Below are positions 46,182 through 55,062 of a stretch of 64,000 nt of DNA, piece after piece. The DNA lies in assembly GCF_000300975.2 (NCBI RefSeq), contig NZ_AEEC02000008.1:118509-182508 (forward strand), in the 5' to 3' direction. Origin of the DNA: Herbaspirillum frisingense GSF30. GTDB taxonomy: Bacteria > Pseudomonadota > Gammaproteobacteria > Burkholderiales > Burkholderiaceae_D. Below the pieces are notes generated by a model. The model was not told the DNA's origin. It made no database searches and saw only the letters and a list, made by a program, of their open reading frames with translations. Position numbers and translations under genes: made by a program. Numbering within the stretch: the first letter of the stretch is position 1; every line of letters starts with the position of its first letter.

Positions 46182-47576
46182 TCAGCCAGCCAGCGGGAAG
46201 CGCACTGTAAAGAGCGTGCCCAGCCCGTGCTCGCCGCTATCAACGCTGATCACGCCGCCATGGTCATGCGCAATCTCGCGCACGATGGCCAGGCCCAGGC
46301 CGCTGCCGGCCACCTTGTCGTTGGCGCGGTAGAAGCGGTCGAAGATGAGCTCGCGATGCTCGGGCGCAATACCCGGCCCGGAATCCTCTACCGTCAGCAC
46401 GGCGGCACCATCTTGCTCCATGCAACGGACGGTGACCGTGCCATGCGGGGGCGAATAGCGCACAGCGTTATCGATGAGGTTGTCGATCAGGTCGCTCAGG
46501 AGGAAGCGGTCGCCCCGCATGCGCGCCGGTTGCAGGTCGAAGCCGAGGTCGATGCGCTTCTTGTCGGCCTCTTCGATGAAGTGCTGGACCGACTCTTCCA
46601 GCAGCTTGTCCAGCGACAGCTCTTCCAGCTTGCGGCTCTCGAAGAGCCCCGGCTCGGAACGCGCCAGGGCCAGCAACTGGCGACTCTGGCGGATCATGCG
46701 TTCCACCGAGGAATTCATCATCGCCAGGGACCGGGCCGTATCGGGCTGATCCTGATGCTTGTCGTGCAGCAGCTCCAGTTGCAGCTTGAGCCCCGTGAGG
46801 GGGGTGCGCAACTGGTGGGCGACATCGGCCATGAAGTTCTGCTGTGCCTGCTCACCCTTGTTGATGCGCGCCATCAGTTCATTCATGGCCACGATCAGCG
46901 GCTGCAGTTCGACCGGTGCGCCGGTGCCATCGATGGCGCCCAGCTTGCCATGACCGCGTTGCTCCAGGTTGCGCTGCAGGCTCTTGAGCGGGCGCAGGCC
47001 GCGCCGCACGGCGATCAGCACCACCGACAACGAACCGAAGGTCAGTGCGCCGTCCAGCAACAGGAAGGACAGCAGGATGGTGTAGTGCGCCCGGTCGCGC
47101 TTGCGGATGGTCTCGGCCACCGCCACCGAAATGATGCCGTTCTTGACTCGCACCTGCATGGCGGCGATGCGCACCGGCTCGCCGCGCATCTCGCCATCGA
47201 AGTTGATGGGACGGTCGAAGACATCACTTTCCGGCAAGCGGGGGAAGCCCTTGTCGCCCACCACGATCTGGCCTTCGGTATTGCGCACGGCGAAGAAGGT
47301 AGTGTCGGAATGGTTGCTACGCAGGATCTGCTCGGCCTGCTGGGTCAGTTCGGCAGTGGTGCGTTCCTGCCGGTGGCGCACCTGGGCGTACAGGCCCCAG
47401 GTGGAATCCATCAGGTTCTGGTCGAAGGCGTGCTGGGCCGGCAGCCAGGCCAGCCAGTAGGTCAGGCCGGCGCCGACCAGGTTGAGCAACAGCAAGGGCG
47501 CGATCAGCCACCTGAGCAGGTCGCGCCGGATGCTGGCGTGGGTCGGCGATGGACTGGCCGCGGCGGTGTCGGACAT
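46182..47576 (-). CDS. Sensor histidine kinase, TctE/QseC-like
   Basis: This is a 464-residue membrane kinase. The first helix (LLRWLIAPLLLLNLVGAGLTYWLAW, about 18-42), a periplasmic domain of about 120 residues and the second helix (ILLSFLLLDGALTFGSLSVVLI) are followed by HAMP, the H-box in QNFMADVAHQLRTPLTGL, and the HATPase domain with NLIDNAVRYSPPHG, EDSGPGI and GSGLGLAIVREIAHDHGG. The ATG at 47576 comes 17 bases after the regulator gene; a start at 47624 would overlap it. Paired with the OmpR-family regulator upstream. TctE homologues respond to tricarboxylates, but the ligand here is not determined. Confidence 0.9.
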   Translation of the reverse strand: MSDTAAASPSPTHASIRRDLLRWLIAPLLLLNLVGAGLTYWLAWLPAQHAFDQNLMDSTWGLYAQVRHRQERTTAELTQQAEQILRSNHSDTTFFAVRNTEGQIVVGDKGFPRLPESDVFDRPINFDGEMRGEPVRIAAMQVRVKNGIISVAVAETIRKRDRAHYTILLSFLLLDGALTFGSLSVVLIAVRRGLRPLKSLQRNLEQRGHGKLGAIDGTGAPVELQPLIVAMNELMARINKGEQAQQNFMADVAHQLRTPLTGLKLQLELLHDKHQDQPDTARSLAMMNSSVERMIRQSRQLLALARSEPGLFESRKLEELSLDKLLEESVQHFIEEADKKRIDLGFDLQPARMRGDRFLLSDLIDNLIDNAVRYSPPHGTVTVRCMEQDGAAVLTVEDSGPGIAPEHRELIFDRFYRANDKVAGSGLGLAIVREIAHDHGGVISVDSGEHGLGTLFTVRFPLAG

Positions 47577-47592
47577 GCGCTGCCGGCCGGGA

Positions 47593-48255
47593 TCAGGTCT
47601 CGCTCTTTTCGAGCATGTAGCCAAAGCCGCGGATGGTGCGGATCACCACCCCGGAGTCGGCGATCTTGAGGCGGATGCGCGAGACGTAGACTTCCACCGC
47701 GTTGATGGTGAAATCCTCGCCCCAGGGCAGTACGGCGTCGATGATCTGCTGCTTGGAGACCACCCGCGAGGCGTGCTGCATCAGGTATTCCAGCACCGTC
47801 CATTCGCGCAGGGACAGCTCGATCTTGCGACCATCGATGTCGGCGCGCTTGGTGGCGTTGTCCAGCGACAGGCCGCCCACGGTCAGCTGTGCCGGCTGCG
47901 GCGCGCTGCGGCGGATCAGCGCCTTGATGCGCGCCACCAGCTCGGGCGTGGCAAAGGGCTTGACCAGGTAATCGTCGGCGCCCAGCTCCAGGCCGTGCAC
48001 GCGGTCGGGGATGGTGTCGCGCGCCGTCAGCAGCAGCACCGGGGTATTGTTGCCGGCCGCACGCATGCGCCGCAGGACCTCGAAACCATCGATGCCGGGC
48101 AGGCCGATGTCCAGCACCAGCACGGCCGCGTTGAAACGCTGCGACAGGGCATCATGGCCGTTGTTGACGGTATGCACGGTGAAACCATGCGAATTGAGCA
48201 CGCGCGACAGGCCGTCGGTGAGCACCGGGTCGTCTTCGACCAGCAGAACATTCAT
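47593..48255 (-). CDS. OmpR-family response regulator, TctD-like
   Basis: This is a 220-residue regulator. The receiver starts MNVLLVEDDPVLTDGLSRVL and contains the phospho-Asp segment AVLVLDIGLPGIDGFEVLRR and the conserved Lys in ADDYLVKPFATPEL. The C-terminal winged helix has LSLREWTVLEYLMQHASRVVSKQQIIDAV and INAVEVYVSRIRLKI. It pairs with the kinase gene 16 bases downstream and is divergent from a TonB receptor gene, which it might control (inference). Confidence 0.92.
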   Translation of the reverse strand: MNVLLVEDDPVLTDGLSRVLNSHGFTVHTVNNGHDALSQRFNAAVLVLDIGLPGIDGFEVLRRMRAAGNNTPVLLLTARDTIPDRVHGLELGADDYLVKPFATPELVARIKALIRRSAPQPAQLTVGGLSLDNATKRADIDGRKIELSLREWTVLEYLMQHASRVVSKQQIIDAVLPWGEDFTINAVEVYVSRIRLKIADSGVVIRTIRGFGYMLEKSET

Positions 48256-48459
48256 AGGAACTTCGAGAGAAAGAAAACAGCGCAAAACCTCTGCGTGACG
48301 CTGCATCGTATTGCAGCCGCGCCAATGCTGCAAATCGGGGATTGCCCGAGACAGCCCGGGGCCGGCAGGCGGTGTTACTTTTTTGTCACACTCAGTTTGA
48401 CGTCAGCTTGCTGACAGTCATTTGTCAGCTTGCCTCCTTAATCTTGCAAGCCGTGCCGG

Positions 48460-48479
48460 TGAATAAAAATCATTGGCAT
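48460..48479. promoter_or_regulatory. Possible Fur box upstream of the TonB receptor
   Basis: TGAATAAAAATCATTGGCAT keeps the ATAA/AATCATT pattern of the 19-bp Fur consensus but mismatches in the last third. It is about 140 bases upstream of the receptor gene. Iron control is expected for this gene class, so the weak match is still worth noting. Confidence 0.35.
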
Positions 48480-48552
48480 ACAGAACAACAATACTGGTCA
48501 TCAGCCAGCCAAACGGTCTTCCATGTCGAAGGACGGAGTAGCCAGCCATTGA

Positions 48553-48582
48553 AGCCAATCCGGCGCGAGCCGGATTGGCTTC
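48553..48582 (+). promoter_or_regulatory. Strong 13-bp hairpin in the TonB receptor leader
   Basis: AAGCCAATCCGGC (48553-48565) pairs perfectly with GCCGGATTGGCTT (48570-48582) around a GCGA tetraloop. It ends 33 bases before the receptor ATG. The following CTCGTTTCTC is not a good T-tract. The receptor ATG lacks a recognisable ribosome-binding site, so this hairpin may be a control element or an attenuator. Confidence 0.6.
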
Positions 48583-48615
48583 TCGTTTCTCTACTCCACT
48601 CTCCTCGACACGAAC

Positions 48616-50856
48616 ATGAACCGTCTCACGCCGATCGCCGCCGCATTGCTGGCCACCTTTGCGGCTCCCCTGCCGCTGCTGGCGCAACAGACTGCGCCCG
48701 CTTCTGCATCCACCTCTGCATCCACTTCTGCGACCGCCAGCAACCAGCTGGCCCCGGTCACGGTGGAAGGCCGCCGCGACGATTTCGCCAGCACCGGCAC
48801 CGCCATCAGCAAACTGTCCGCCGACCTGCACGACGTGCCGCAATCGGTGACGGTGGTCAACGAGGCGCAGATGCAATCGCAGGGGGTGAGCTCGCTGGCC
48901 GACGCGCTGCGTAATGTGTCCGGCATCACCCTGGGTGGCGCCGAAGGCGGCCAGATCGGCAACAACATCAACTTGAACGGTTTCTCGGCGCGTACCGACA
49001 TCTACCTGGACGGCTTCCGCGACCGTGGCCAGTACTACCGGGACACCTTCGCCATCGAGGAAGTGGAAGTGCTGATGGGCCCGTCCTCGATGCTCTTCGG
49101 ACGGGGCTCCACCGGCGGCATCATCAACCAGGTCAGCAAGAAGGCCAACCTGAAGACGGCCACCGAAGTCTCGGCCTCGGTCACCACCAACGGCCTGGTG
49201 CGCAGCACCGCCGACGTCAACCGCGCGCTGTCGGATACCTCCGCCCTGCGCATCGAAGCCATGGCCCAGAACGGCGCGGCCAGCACCCGCAACCAGACCG
49301 ACGTGCAGGACTTCGGCCTGGCCGGCTCCTACGTCTGGGGCATCGGTACGTCCACCGAGATCACCCTCTCGGCCCTGCTGCAGCACAACCACGACCAGCC
49401 CGATTACGGCCTGCCGCCGCTGAACGGCCATCCCGTCAATGTCGACCGCAACACCGCCTATAGTCTCAACAGCGACCGCACCAACCAGGACGTGGCCTCC
49501 TTCAATGCCGGCATCAAGCACAAGATCGCTCCCGACGTGACCTTGCGCAGCCAGACGCAGTTCAACTACGTGCATACCGATGCCGTGGAAACCGCGCCCA
49601 ATACCATCGGCACGGTCTCTTCCAGCGGCTTCACGGCGCTGACCAATGCCACCAGCAACCTGCCGCTATCCAGCCTCTACGTGCGCGGCCAGAGCCATGA
49701 CCGCGACATCCGCGACTACTCCATCTTCAACCAGACCGAACTGGCGGCCAAGTTCGCCACCGGCAGCATCAAGCACGATGCCCTGGTGGGCGTGGAAGTG
49801 GGTCATGACGGCTACGACAACCAGAACTACTACCGCAACGGCAGCTGCAACGGCCGCTCTCTGAATGCCGCAGGCGCCACCACCGGCTACATGGATTGCG
49901 TCAGCGTCGTCAGCCCCAGCTACAGCGCTGCCGGCAGCAGCGTGGCCGATACTGCCGGCAACCACGCCGGTGGCAGTGCCAACACCATCGCCGCCTACGT
50001 GGGCGACACCATCGAACTGGTGCCGCAGTTCAAGCTGGTCGGCGGCCTGCGCTATGACCGCTACATCGCCAGCATCAGCAACTCGATCAACGCCGGCAAC
50101 ACCTCAGGCTCCACCGCACTGGCCTCGGCCGACCAGACCGTCAATTTCCTGAGCGTGCGCTCGGGCGCGATCTGGCAGCCCAGCGCAGCGCAGGCCTACT
50201 ACGTCTCGTATGGCACCTCGTTCAATCCCTCGCTGGAACAGCTGACCGGTACCCTGGGCCAGCAGAACCTGGATCCGGAAAAGAACCGCTCCTATGAGGT
50301 GGGCGGCAAATGGGACCTGGACAATGGCCTGGCCCTGAGCGCAGCGGCCTTCCAGATCACCAAGGAAAACGCCCGCAGCCTGGTCACCACCGGCGTCTAT
50401 GCCCTGGCCGGCACGGTCCGCGTGAACGGTGCGCGCGCCGGTGCTACCGGTCGCATCACGCGTGACTGGCAGATCGCCGCCAACTACACCTACCTGGATG
50501 CCCAGGTCATCGGCGGCGCCGTGGGCGATACGTCGGTCGGCAAGGTGCCGGTCAATACGCCCAGGCACACCCTCACCACCTGGACCACCTACGACCTGGC
50601 CCCGCACTGGCAGGTCGGCGGCGGCGCGACCTACATGTCGCAGCGCTATGCCAATGCCACCAACACGGTGCAAGTCGGTGGCTACACCCGCTATGACGCC
50701 ATGCTGGCCTACACCACCAAGGCCTATGACATCCGCCTGAACCTGTACAACCTGACCGACAAGATGTATTACGATGCGCTGATCCAGTCCGACGGCGGTC
50801 GTTCGGTCCCGGGTTCAGGTCGTACCGCGTTACTGTCGCTGACCTATCGCATGTAA
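48616..50856 (+). CDS. TonB-dependent siderophore receptor (Fiu/PiuA-like)
   Basis: This is a 746-residue outer-membrane receptor. The signal peptide ends near PLLAQQ, followed by a Ser/Thr/Ala-rich linker. The TonB box region LAPVTVEGRRDDF leads into the plug domain (DVPQSVTVVNEAQMQSQGV, NLNGFSARTDIYLDGFRDRGQYYRD, EVEVLMGPSSMLFGRGSTGG), typical of catecholate-siderophore receptors. The rest is a 22-strand barrel ending in TALLSLTYRM with the usual aromatic-x-terminal pattern. The next gene is a PiuC-type dioxygenase, the same pairing as fiu-ybiX and piuA-piuC, which supports a catecholate ligand. Confidence 0.92.
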   Translation: MNRLTPIAAALLATFAAPLPLLAQQTAPASASTSASTSATASNQLAPVTVEGRRDDFASTGTAISKLSADLHDVPQSVTVVNEAQMQSQGVSSLADALRNVSGITLGGAEGGQIGNNINLNGFSARTDIYLDGFRDRGQYYRDTFAIEEVEVLMGPSSMLFGRGSTGGIINQVSKKANLKTATEVSASVTTNGLVRSTADVNRALSDTSALRIEAMAQNGAASTRNQTDVQDFGLAGSYVWGIGTSTEITLSALLQHNHDQPDYGLPPLNGHPVNVDRNTAYSLNSDRTNQDVASFNAGIKHKIAPDVTLRSQTQFNYVHTDAVETAPNTIGTVSSSGFTALTNATSNLPLSSLYVRGQSHDRDIRDYSIFNQTELAAKFATGSIKHDALVGVEVGHDGYDNQNYYRNGSCNGRSLNAAGATTGYMDCVSVVSPSYSAAGSSVADTAGNHAGGSANTIAAYVGDTIELVPQFKLVGGLRYDRYIASISNSINAGNTSGSTALASADQTVNFLSVRSGAIWQPSAAQAYYVSYGTSFNPSLEQLTGTLGQQNLDPEKNRSYEVGGKWDLDNGLALSAAAFQITKENARSLVTTGVYALAGTVRVNGARAGATGRITRDWQIAANYTYLDAQVIGGAVGDTSVGKVPVNTPRHTLTTWTTYDLAPHWQVGGGATYMSQRYANATNTVQVGGYTRYDAMLAYTTKAYDIRLNLYNLTDKMYYDALIQSDGGRSVPGSGRTALLSLTYRM

Positions 50857-50873
50857 GGACGAAGGAAACCCCG

Positions 50874-51560
50874 ATGCTCATCACCATCCCCCAGCTGCTG
50901 GACCCGGCCACCCTGCAGACGGTACGCGGGCTGCTGGAGGCCGCCGGACCCGCCTGGGTGGATGGTCGCGTGACCGCGGGTTACCAGGGCGCGCCGCTGA
51001 AATTCAACCAGCAGATCGACGAGCATGCCGAGGTGGCCCTGCAGTGTCAGCACCTCATCGTGGCGGCGTTGGAACGGCATCCGCGCTTCATCAGCGCGGC
51101 GCTGCCCAACCTGATCTACCCGCCCATGTTCAACCGCTATGGCGAGGGCATGGGCTTCGGGGCGCACGTGGACGGTAGCGTGCGCATCCATCCGCACACG
51201 GGCCGCAAGCTGCGTACCGATGTCTCGGCCACCTTGTTCCTGGCCGACCCGGCCGAGTATGACGGGGGTGAATTGCAGATCGAAGACAGCTACGGCATGC
51301 ACAGCGTCAAGTTGGCCGCTGGCGACATGGTGCTCTACCCGGCCACCAGCCTGCACAGCGTGACCCCGGTCACGCGTGGCGTGCGCATGGGCTGTTTTTT
51401 CTGGGTGCAGAGCCTGGTGCGCGACGATGGCCAGCGCCAGATGCTGTTCGATATGGACAACGCCATCCAGCGCCTGAACCAGACCGACGCCGACGCCCAG
51501 GCGCGGCGCACGCTGGTGGGCTGCTACCACAACCTGCTGCGGCAGTGGAGCGATACCTGA
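50874..51560 (+). CDS. piuC: Fe(II)/2-oxoglutarate-dependent dioxygenase (PiuC/YbiX, PKHD type)
   Basis: This is a 228-residue PKHD-type hydroxylase. The iron ligands are H98-x-D100 (FGAHVDGSVR) and H161 (ATSLHSV), with R171 for 2-oxoglutarate. The N-terminal MLITIPQLLDPATLQTVRGLL and KFNQQ motif match YbiX/PiuC. It follows the receptor by 17 bases with an AAGGAAA site, the normal operon arrangement. Its substrate is not known; an iron-siderophore-related role is inferred from linkage in many genomes. Confidence 0.94.
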   Translation: MLITIPQLLDPATLQTVRGLLEAAGPAWVDGRVTAGYQGAPLKFNQQIDEHAEVALQCQHLIVAALERHPRFISAALPNLIYPPMFNRYGEGMGFGAHVDGSVRIHPHTGRKLRTDVSATLFLADPAEYDGGELQIEDSYGMHSVKLAAGDMVLYPATSLHSVTPVTRGVRMGCFFWVQSLVRDDGQRQMLFDMDNAIQRLNQTDADAQARRTLVGCYHNLLRQWSDT

Positions 51561-51590
51561 GCGCTGCCGATCTGCCCATCCTTGCGGTCT

Positions 51591-53030
51591 TTACTTGAAA
51601 TAACGCGGGTCCATCCGGCGGAACACCCAGGCAGAGACCAGGGTGATCACGCCCACGATCACGAAGGTGATCTGGAAGCTGGCATTGGTGGCCACACCCT
51701 CCGGGCTCTTGAAGGCGTTGACCATGGTGCCGCCGATGGTCACGCCCAGGCCGATGGCCAGCATCTGCACCATCGAAAAGAGACTGTTGCCGCTACCCGC
51801 ATCATCCTTGCGCAAGCCCTTGAGGGTGACGCTGTTCATGGCCGCAAACTGCATCGAGTTCGATGCACCGAAGACGGCCAGTTGCACGATGGCCGCCGCC
51901 AGTGGCCAGCCCGGCGTGATCAGGGCGAAGGACACGATGGACACGCCCACGATAGCGGTATTGACCAGCAGGAAGCGGTCATAGCCATGGCGCTTGACCA
52001 GCGGCGCAATCCAAGGCTTGGCGATGGTGCCGGCGATGGCCGCCGGCAGCAGCAGCATGCCCGCATGCAGGGGCGAATACCCCAAACGCACCTGCAGCAG
52101 CAAAGGCAACAGGAAAGGCACGGCCGATGAGCCGATGCGACAGACCAGATTGCCGGCCAGGCCGATGCTGAAATTGGGCTCACCGAACAGGCCCAGCCGG
52201 AACAGCGGCCGCGCATGGCCGCGCGCATGCCACCAGTAGCCCAGCACGGTGGCCGCCGCCAGCAGGAACAGGGCCGCGCTCCAGGCTCCGCGCTGCGTAT
52301 CGAAGGGCACATCCAGTGCCAGCGAGAACGCCACCATGCAGGCCGACAGCAAGGCACAGCCCAGCAGGTCGAAGCGTGGCGTATCGGCCAGGCTGTCATC
52401 GGGCAGGAAGCGCAGCACCGCCGCCATCCCGACTACGCCGATGGGCACATTGATCAGGAATATCCAGTGCCAGGACAGGCTTTGCACCAGCCAGCCGCCC
52501 AGTACCGGCCCCACCACCGGCCCCAGTTGCCCGGCAATCGAGATCGAGGCCAGCGCGGCGATGTACTGTGCTCCCGGCACGGCCCGCAGCACCGCCAGGC
52601 GCCCCACCGGCAACAGCATGGACCCACCCAACCCCTGCACCACCCGCGCCGCCAGCAGCATCGGCAAAGTGGGTGCCATGGCGCACAGGACGGAACCGAT
52701 CACGAACAGCAGGATCGCTGCGAAGTACATGCGGCGCGTGCCGAAGCGGTCGGCCAGCCAGCCCGAGGCGGGCGTGAGCGAGGCCATTGTCAGGGTATAG
52801 GCCACCACCACCGGGTGCATGTTCAGGACCGGCTCACCCAGGCTGCGCGCCATGGCCGGCAAGGCCGTGTTGACGATGGTGGTGTCCAGCGTCTGCATGA
52901 AGAAGCCAGAGGCGACGATCCACAGCAAGGCGCGCTGGGTGATCGGATCACTACGGGGATCACTGCCGGGATCACTCAGGGAAGAAGCGGCGGGAGACTC
53001 GCTCAGGCGTTGCGGCTGGTCGGCGGACAT
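51591..53030 (-). CDS. MFS drug:H+ antiporter, DHA2 family (14-helix, MdtD/EmrB-like)
   Basis: This is a 479-residue efflux pump with about 14 hydrophobic helices. DHA2 signatures are IVASGFFMQTLDTTIVNTALPAMARSL (motif D1), GWLADRFGTRRMYF (motif A) and GPVVGPVLGGWLV (motif C), followed by LSWHWIFLINVPIG. The ATG at 53030 avoids a longer unsupported frame; a Ser/Pro/Asp-rich soluble segment of about 28 residues precedes helix 1. It is convergent with piuC, with 30 bases between them. The substrate is unknown. Confidence 0.88.
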   Translation of the reverse strand: MSADQPQRLSESPAASSLSDPGSDPRSDPITQRALLWIVASGFFMQTLDTTIVNTALPAMARSLGEPVLNMHPVVVAYTLTMASLTPASGWLADRFGTRRMYFAAILLFVIGSVLCAMAPTLPMLLAARVVQGLGGSMLLPVGRLAVLRAVPGAQYIAALASISIAGQLGPVVGPVLGGWLVQSLSWHWIFLINVPIGVVGMAAVLRFLPDDSLADTPRFDLLGCALLSACMVAFSLALDVPFDTQRGAWSAALFLLAAATVLGYWWHARGHARPLFRLGLFGEPNFSIGLAGNLVCRIGSSAVPFLLPLLLQVRLGYSPLHAGMLLLPAAIAGTIAKPWIAPLVKRHGYDRFLLVNTAIVGVSIVSFALITPGWPLAAAIVQLAVFGASNSMQFAAMNSVTLKGLRKDDAGSGNSLFSMVQMLAIGLGVTIGGTMVNAFKSPEGVATNASFQITFVIVGVITLVSAWVFRRMDPRYFK

Positions 53031-53094
53031 GGTGGAAGGCGGCTGAAAGAAGAAGGCAACACGACGGACGATGGACAATGGGCAATGCAATGAC

Positions 53095-53128
53095 AAAAAG
53101 CGGCGGGGACACGAAACCGTGTCCCCGC
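53095..53128 (-). terminator. Terminator of the SsuABC-like operon
   Basis: GCGGGGACACG (53103-53113) pairs perfectly with CGTGTCCCCGC (53118-53128) across a 4-base loop. On the minus strand CGC and TTTTT follow. It lies about 40 bases after the permease stop codon. Confidence 0.9.
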
Positions 53129-53165
53129 ATCACTTCATCATTCTAAGACTTTTATGGCCGGCCCA

Positions 53166-54020
53166 TCAGAAGGCCTGCGGACGCCACTTCAGCAGGCGCC
53201 TTTCCAGCGCGTGCAGCAACCAGTCCGCCGCCAGCGCCACCACCGCCAGCACGATCATGGCCGCGAATACGCCGCTGGCATTGAAGGCGCCCTGGGCGGT
53301 GGAAATCAGCAGGCCGATACCCTGCTTGGAACCCAGGAACTCGCCCACCACCGCACCCACCAGCGCAAAGCCGAAGCTCACATGCAGGCTGGCCAGGATC
53401 CACGACAGCGCCGAGGGAATCACCACCGCCATGGTCACCTGACGGCGCGAGGCGCCCAGGATCTGGGCATTGGCGATCATGTAGCGGTCCGCCTCGCGCA
53501 CGCCCTGGAAGGCGTTGGCAAACACCACGAAGAACACCATCACCACCGCCAGCGCCACCTTGGAGGCCATGCCGAGGCCGAAGGCGATGACGAAGATGGA
53601 ACCCAGCACCACGCGCGGAATCGAGTTGGCGATCTGGATGTAGAGGCTGAACACATCCGAGAGCAGCTTGTTGCGACCGAGCACGATGCCGGCAATGACG
53701 CCGGCCACCGAGCCGATCAAGAAGCCCAGCACCGTTTCTTCCAGCGTGACCAGCACCTGGGTCCAGAGCGATCCCTGGGACGTGCCTTCCACCATCCAGT
53801 CATAGATCTGGATCACGATCAGCGAAGGTTGGGAAAAGAAGAAGGGATCGATCCAGCCGATGCGGGCGCAGACTTCCCAGCCACCCAGCACGATCACCAG
53901 GATGGCGATACGCAGGCCGATGACCAGGTTGCGGCGGCCGCGAATCTTGCGCTGCGCCTCGGCTTCGACGGCGGCGATATCCATCGTCGCGGCGGAATGG
54001 CTTGCTTGTGCTTGTGTCAT
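53166..54020 (-). CDS. ABC transporter permease (SsuC/TauC-like)
   Basis: This is a 284-residue binding-protein-dependent permease with about six hydrophobic helices. The EAA loop is visible in YMIANAQILGASRRQVTMAVVIPSALSWILASLHVSF, followed by GAVVGEFLGSKQGIGLLI, the conserved C-terminal segment of the nitrate/sulfonate/taurine/thiamine-precursor family. The ATG at 54020 has an AGGTGA site, and a GTG at 54029 is an alternative. It is the last gene of the binding protein x2-ATPase-permease operon. The substrate may be an organosulfur compound, a pyrimidine precursor or an aromatic acid; the sequence does not decide. Confidence 0.9.
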   Translation of the reverse strand: MTQAQASHSAATMDIAAVEAEAQRKIRGRRNLVIGLRIAILVIVLGGWEVCARIGWIDPFFFSQPSLIVIQIYDWMVEGTSQGSLWTQVLVTLEETVLGFLIGSVAGVIAGIVLGRNKLLSDVFSLYIQIANSIPRVVLGSIFVIAFGLGMASKVALAVVMVFFVVFANAFQGVREADRYMIANAQILGASRRQVTMAVVIPSALSWILASLHVSFGFALVGAVVGEFLGSKQGIGLLISTAQGAFNASGVFAAMIVLAVVALAADWLLHALERRLLKWRPQAF

Positions 54021-54107
54021 GTTGCTCACCTGTTGTCGGATTTCGTTATTCAGATTCGTTGTCGGGAAAGGTCGCTGGTGGCTACCTGGTGCCAGATGCC
54101 TGATCCC

Positions 54108-54935
54108 TCAGGCGATATGGACTTCCTCGCGCAGATCGGCCCAGATGCGGCGCGAAATGTCGATGAAGCGCTGCTCGTAGCGCACCTCTTCCATCACGCG
54201 CGGACGCGGCAGGTCGATGGGATAGACGCTCTTCAGGGTGGCCGGGCGGGCGGTCAGCACATAGACCTTGTCGGCCAGGGCGATGGCTTCTTCCAGGTCG
54301 TGGGTGACGAACACCACCGAGCCGGAATGGGCCGACCACAGGCGCAGCAGTTCGTCCTGCATCAGGGTGCGGGTCTGCATGTCCAGGGCCGAGAAGGGTT
54401 CGTCCATCAGCAGGATTTCGGGGCTGTTGATGAAGGTCTGGGCTAGCGCCACGCGCTTGCGCATGCCGCCGGAGAGCTGGTGCGGATAGTGGTCGCCGAA
54501 CTTGTCCAGGCCTACGCGGCGTATCCATTCATCGGCCAGCGCATGCGCCTGGGCCTTGGACTGACCACGGAACATGGGGCCGGCGGCGACGTTGTCGCGC
54601 ACGCTGCGCCAGGGGAAGACGGCATCGTTCTGGAACACGAAACCGATGCGCGGATCGATGCCGTTGACCGGCTGCCCCATCACGCGCACTTCGCCCATGG
54701 TGGGCTTCAGCAGACCCGTGATCAGCGACAGCGTGGTCGACTTGCCGCAGCCTGTCGGGCCGACCACGGCCACGAATTCGCCCCGGGCCACGCTCATCGA
54801 AAAATCGCGCAGGGCCACGGTGGCCTTGCCGTCGGCAGTGATGAAGCGGCAGGTCACGTTGCGCAATTCGATGGCTGGCGTTTCCTGGGCGGCGTTGCCG
54901 GCGGGGGTGAAGGCGTGCTGGTTGATCGCATTCAT
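54108..54935 (-). CDS. ABC transporter ATP-binding protein (SsuB/TauB-like)
   Basis: This is a 275-residue ATPase. Walker A is GPTGCGKST (residues 59-67), the Q-loop region is GFVFQNDAVFPW, the signature LSGGMRKRVALAQ, Walker B ILLMDEPFSALD and the H-loop VFVTHDLEEAIAL. GFVFQNDAVFPWRSVRDNV and the AL-D tail match the nitrate/sulfonate/taurine subfamily. It energises the permease encoded 87 bases downstream. Two binding-protein genes lie upstream on the same strand. Confidence 0.94.
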   Translation of the reverse strand: MNAINQHAFTPAGNAAQETPAIELRNVTCRFITADGKATVALRDFSMSVARGEFVAVVGPTGCGKSTTLSLITGLLKPTMGEVRVMGQPVNGIDPRIGFVFQNDAVFPWRSVRDNVAAGPMFRGQSKAQAHALADEWIRRVGLDKFGDHYPHQLSGGMRKRVALAQTFINSPEILLMDEPFSALDMQTRTLMQDELLRLWSAHSGSVVFVTHDLEEAIALADKVYVLTARPATLKSVYPIDLPRPRVMEEVRYEQRFIDISRRIWADLREEVHIA

Positions 54936-55018
54936 CGGATGGCTCTTTCGGGGCTGGAGGTTGAGTACCGCCCTGACGCGATATTTCGCATCATGGCGTC
55001 AAGCATGGTTCGGAAAGC

Positions 55019-55042
55019 GGGACCGGTGGCGACGCCGGTCCC
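55019..55042 (-). other. Intra-operon hairpin between binding protein and ATPase genes
   Basis: GGGACCGG (55019-55026) pairs with CCGGTCCC (55035-55042) across an 8-base loop just after the binding-protein stop codon, with no T-tract. Such hairpins often protect the upstream binding-protein mRNA, allowing its higher expression. Confidence 0.45.
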
Positions 55043-55062
55043 GGGGCTATCGGATGCTGGTC

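Noticed and set aside
45888..47669. 593-codon open frame on the plus strand opposite the TctE-like kinase
   Set aside because: Spans two real genes on the other strand and has no domain or ribosome-binding site.
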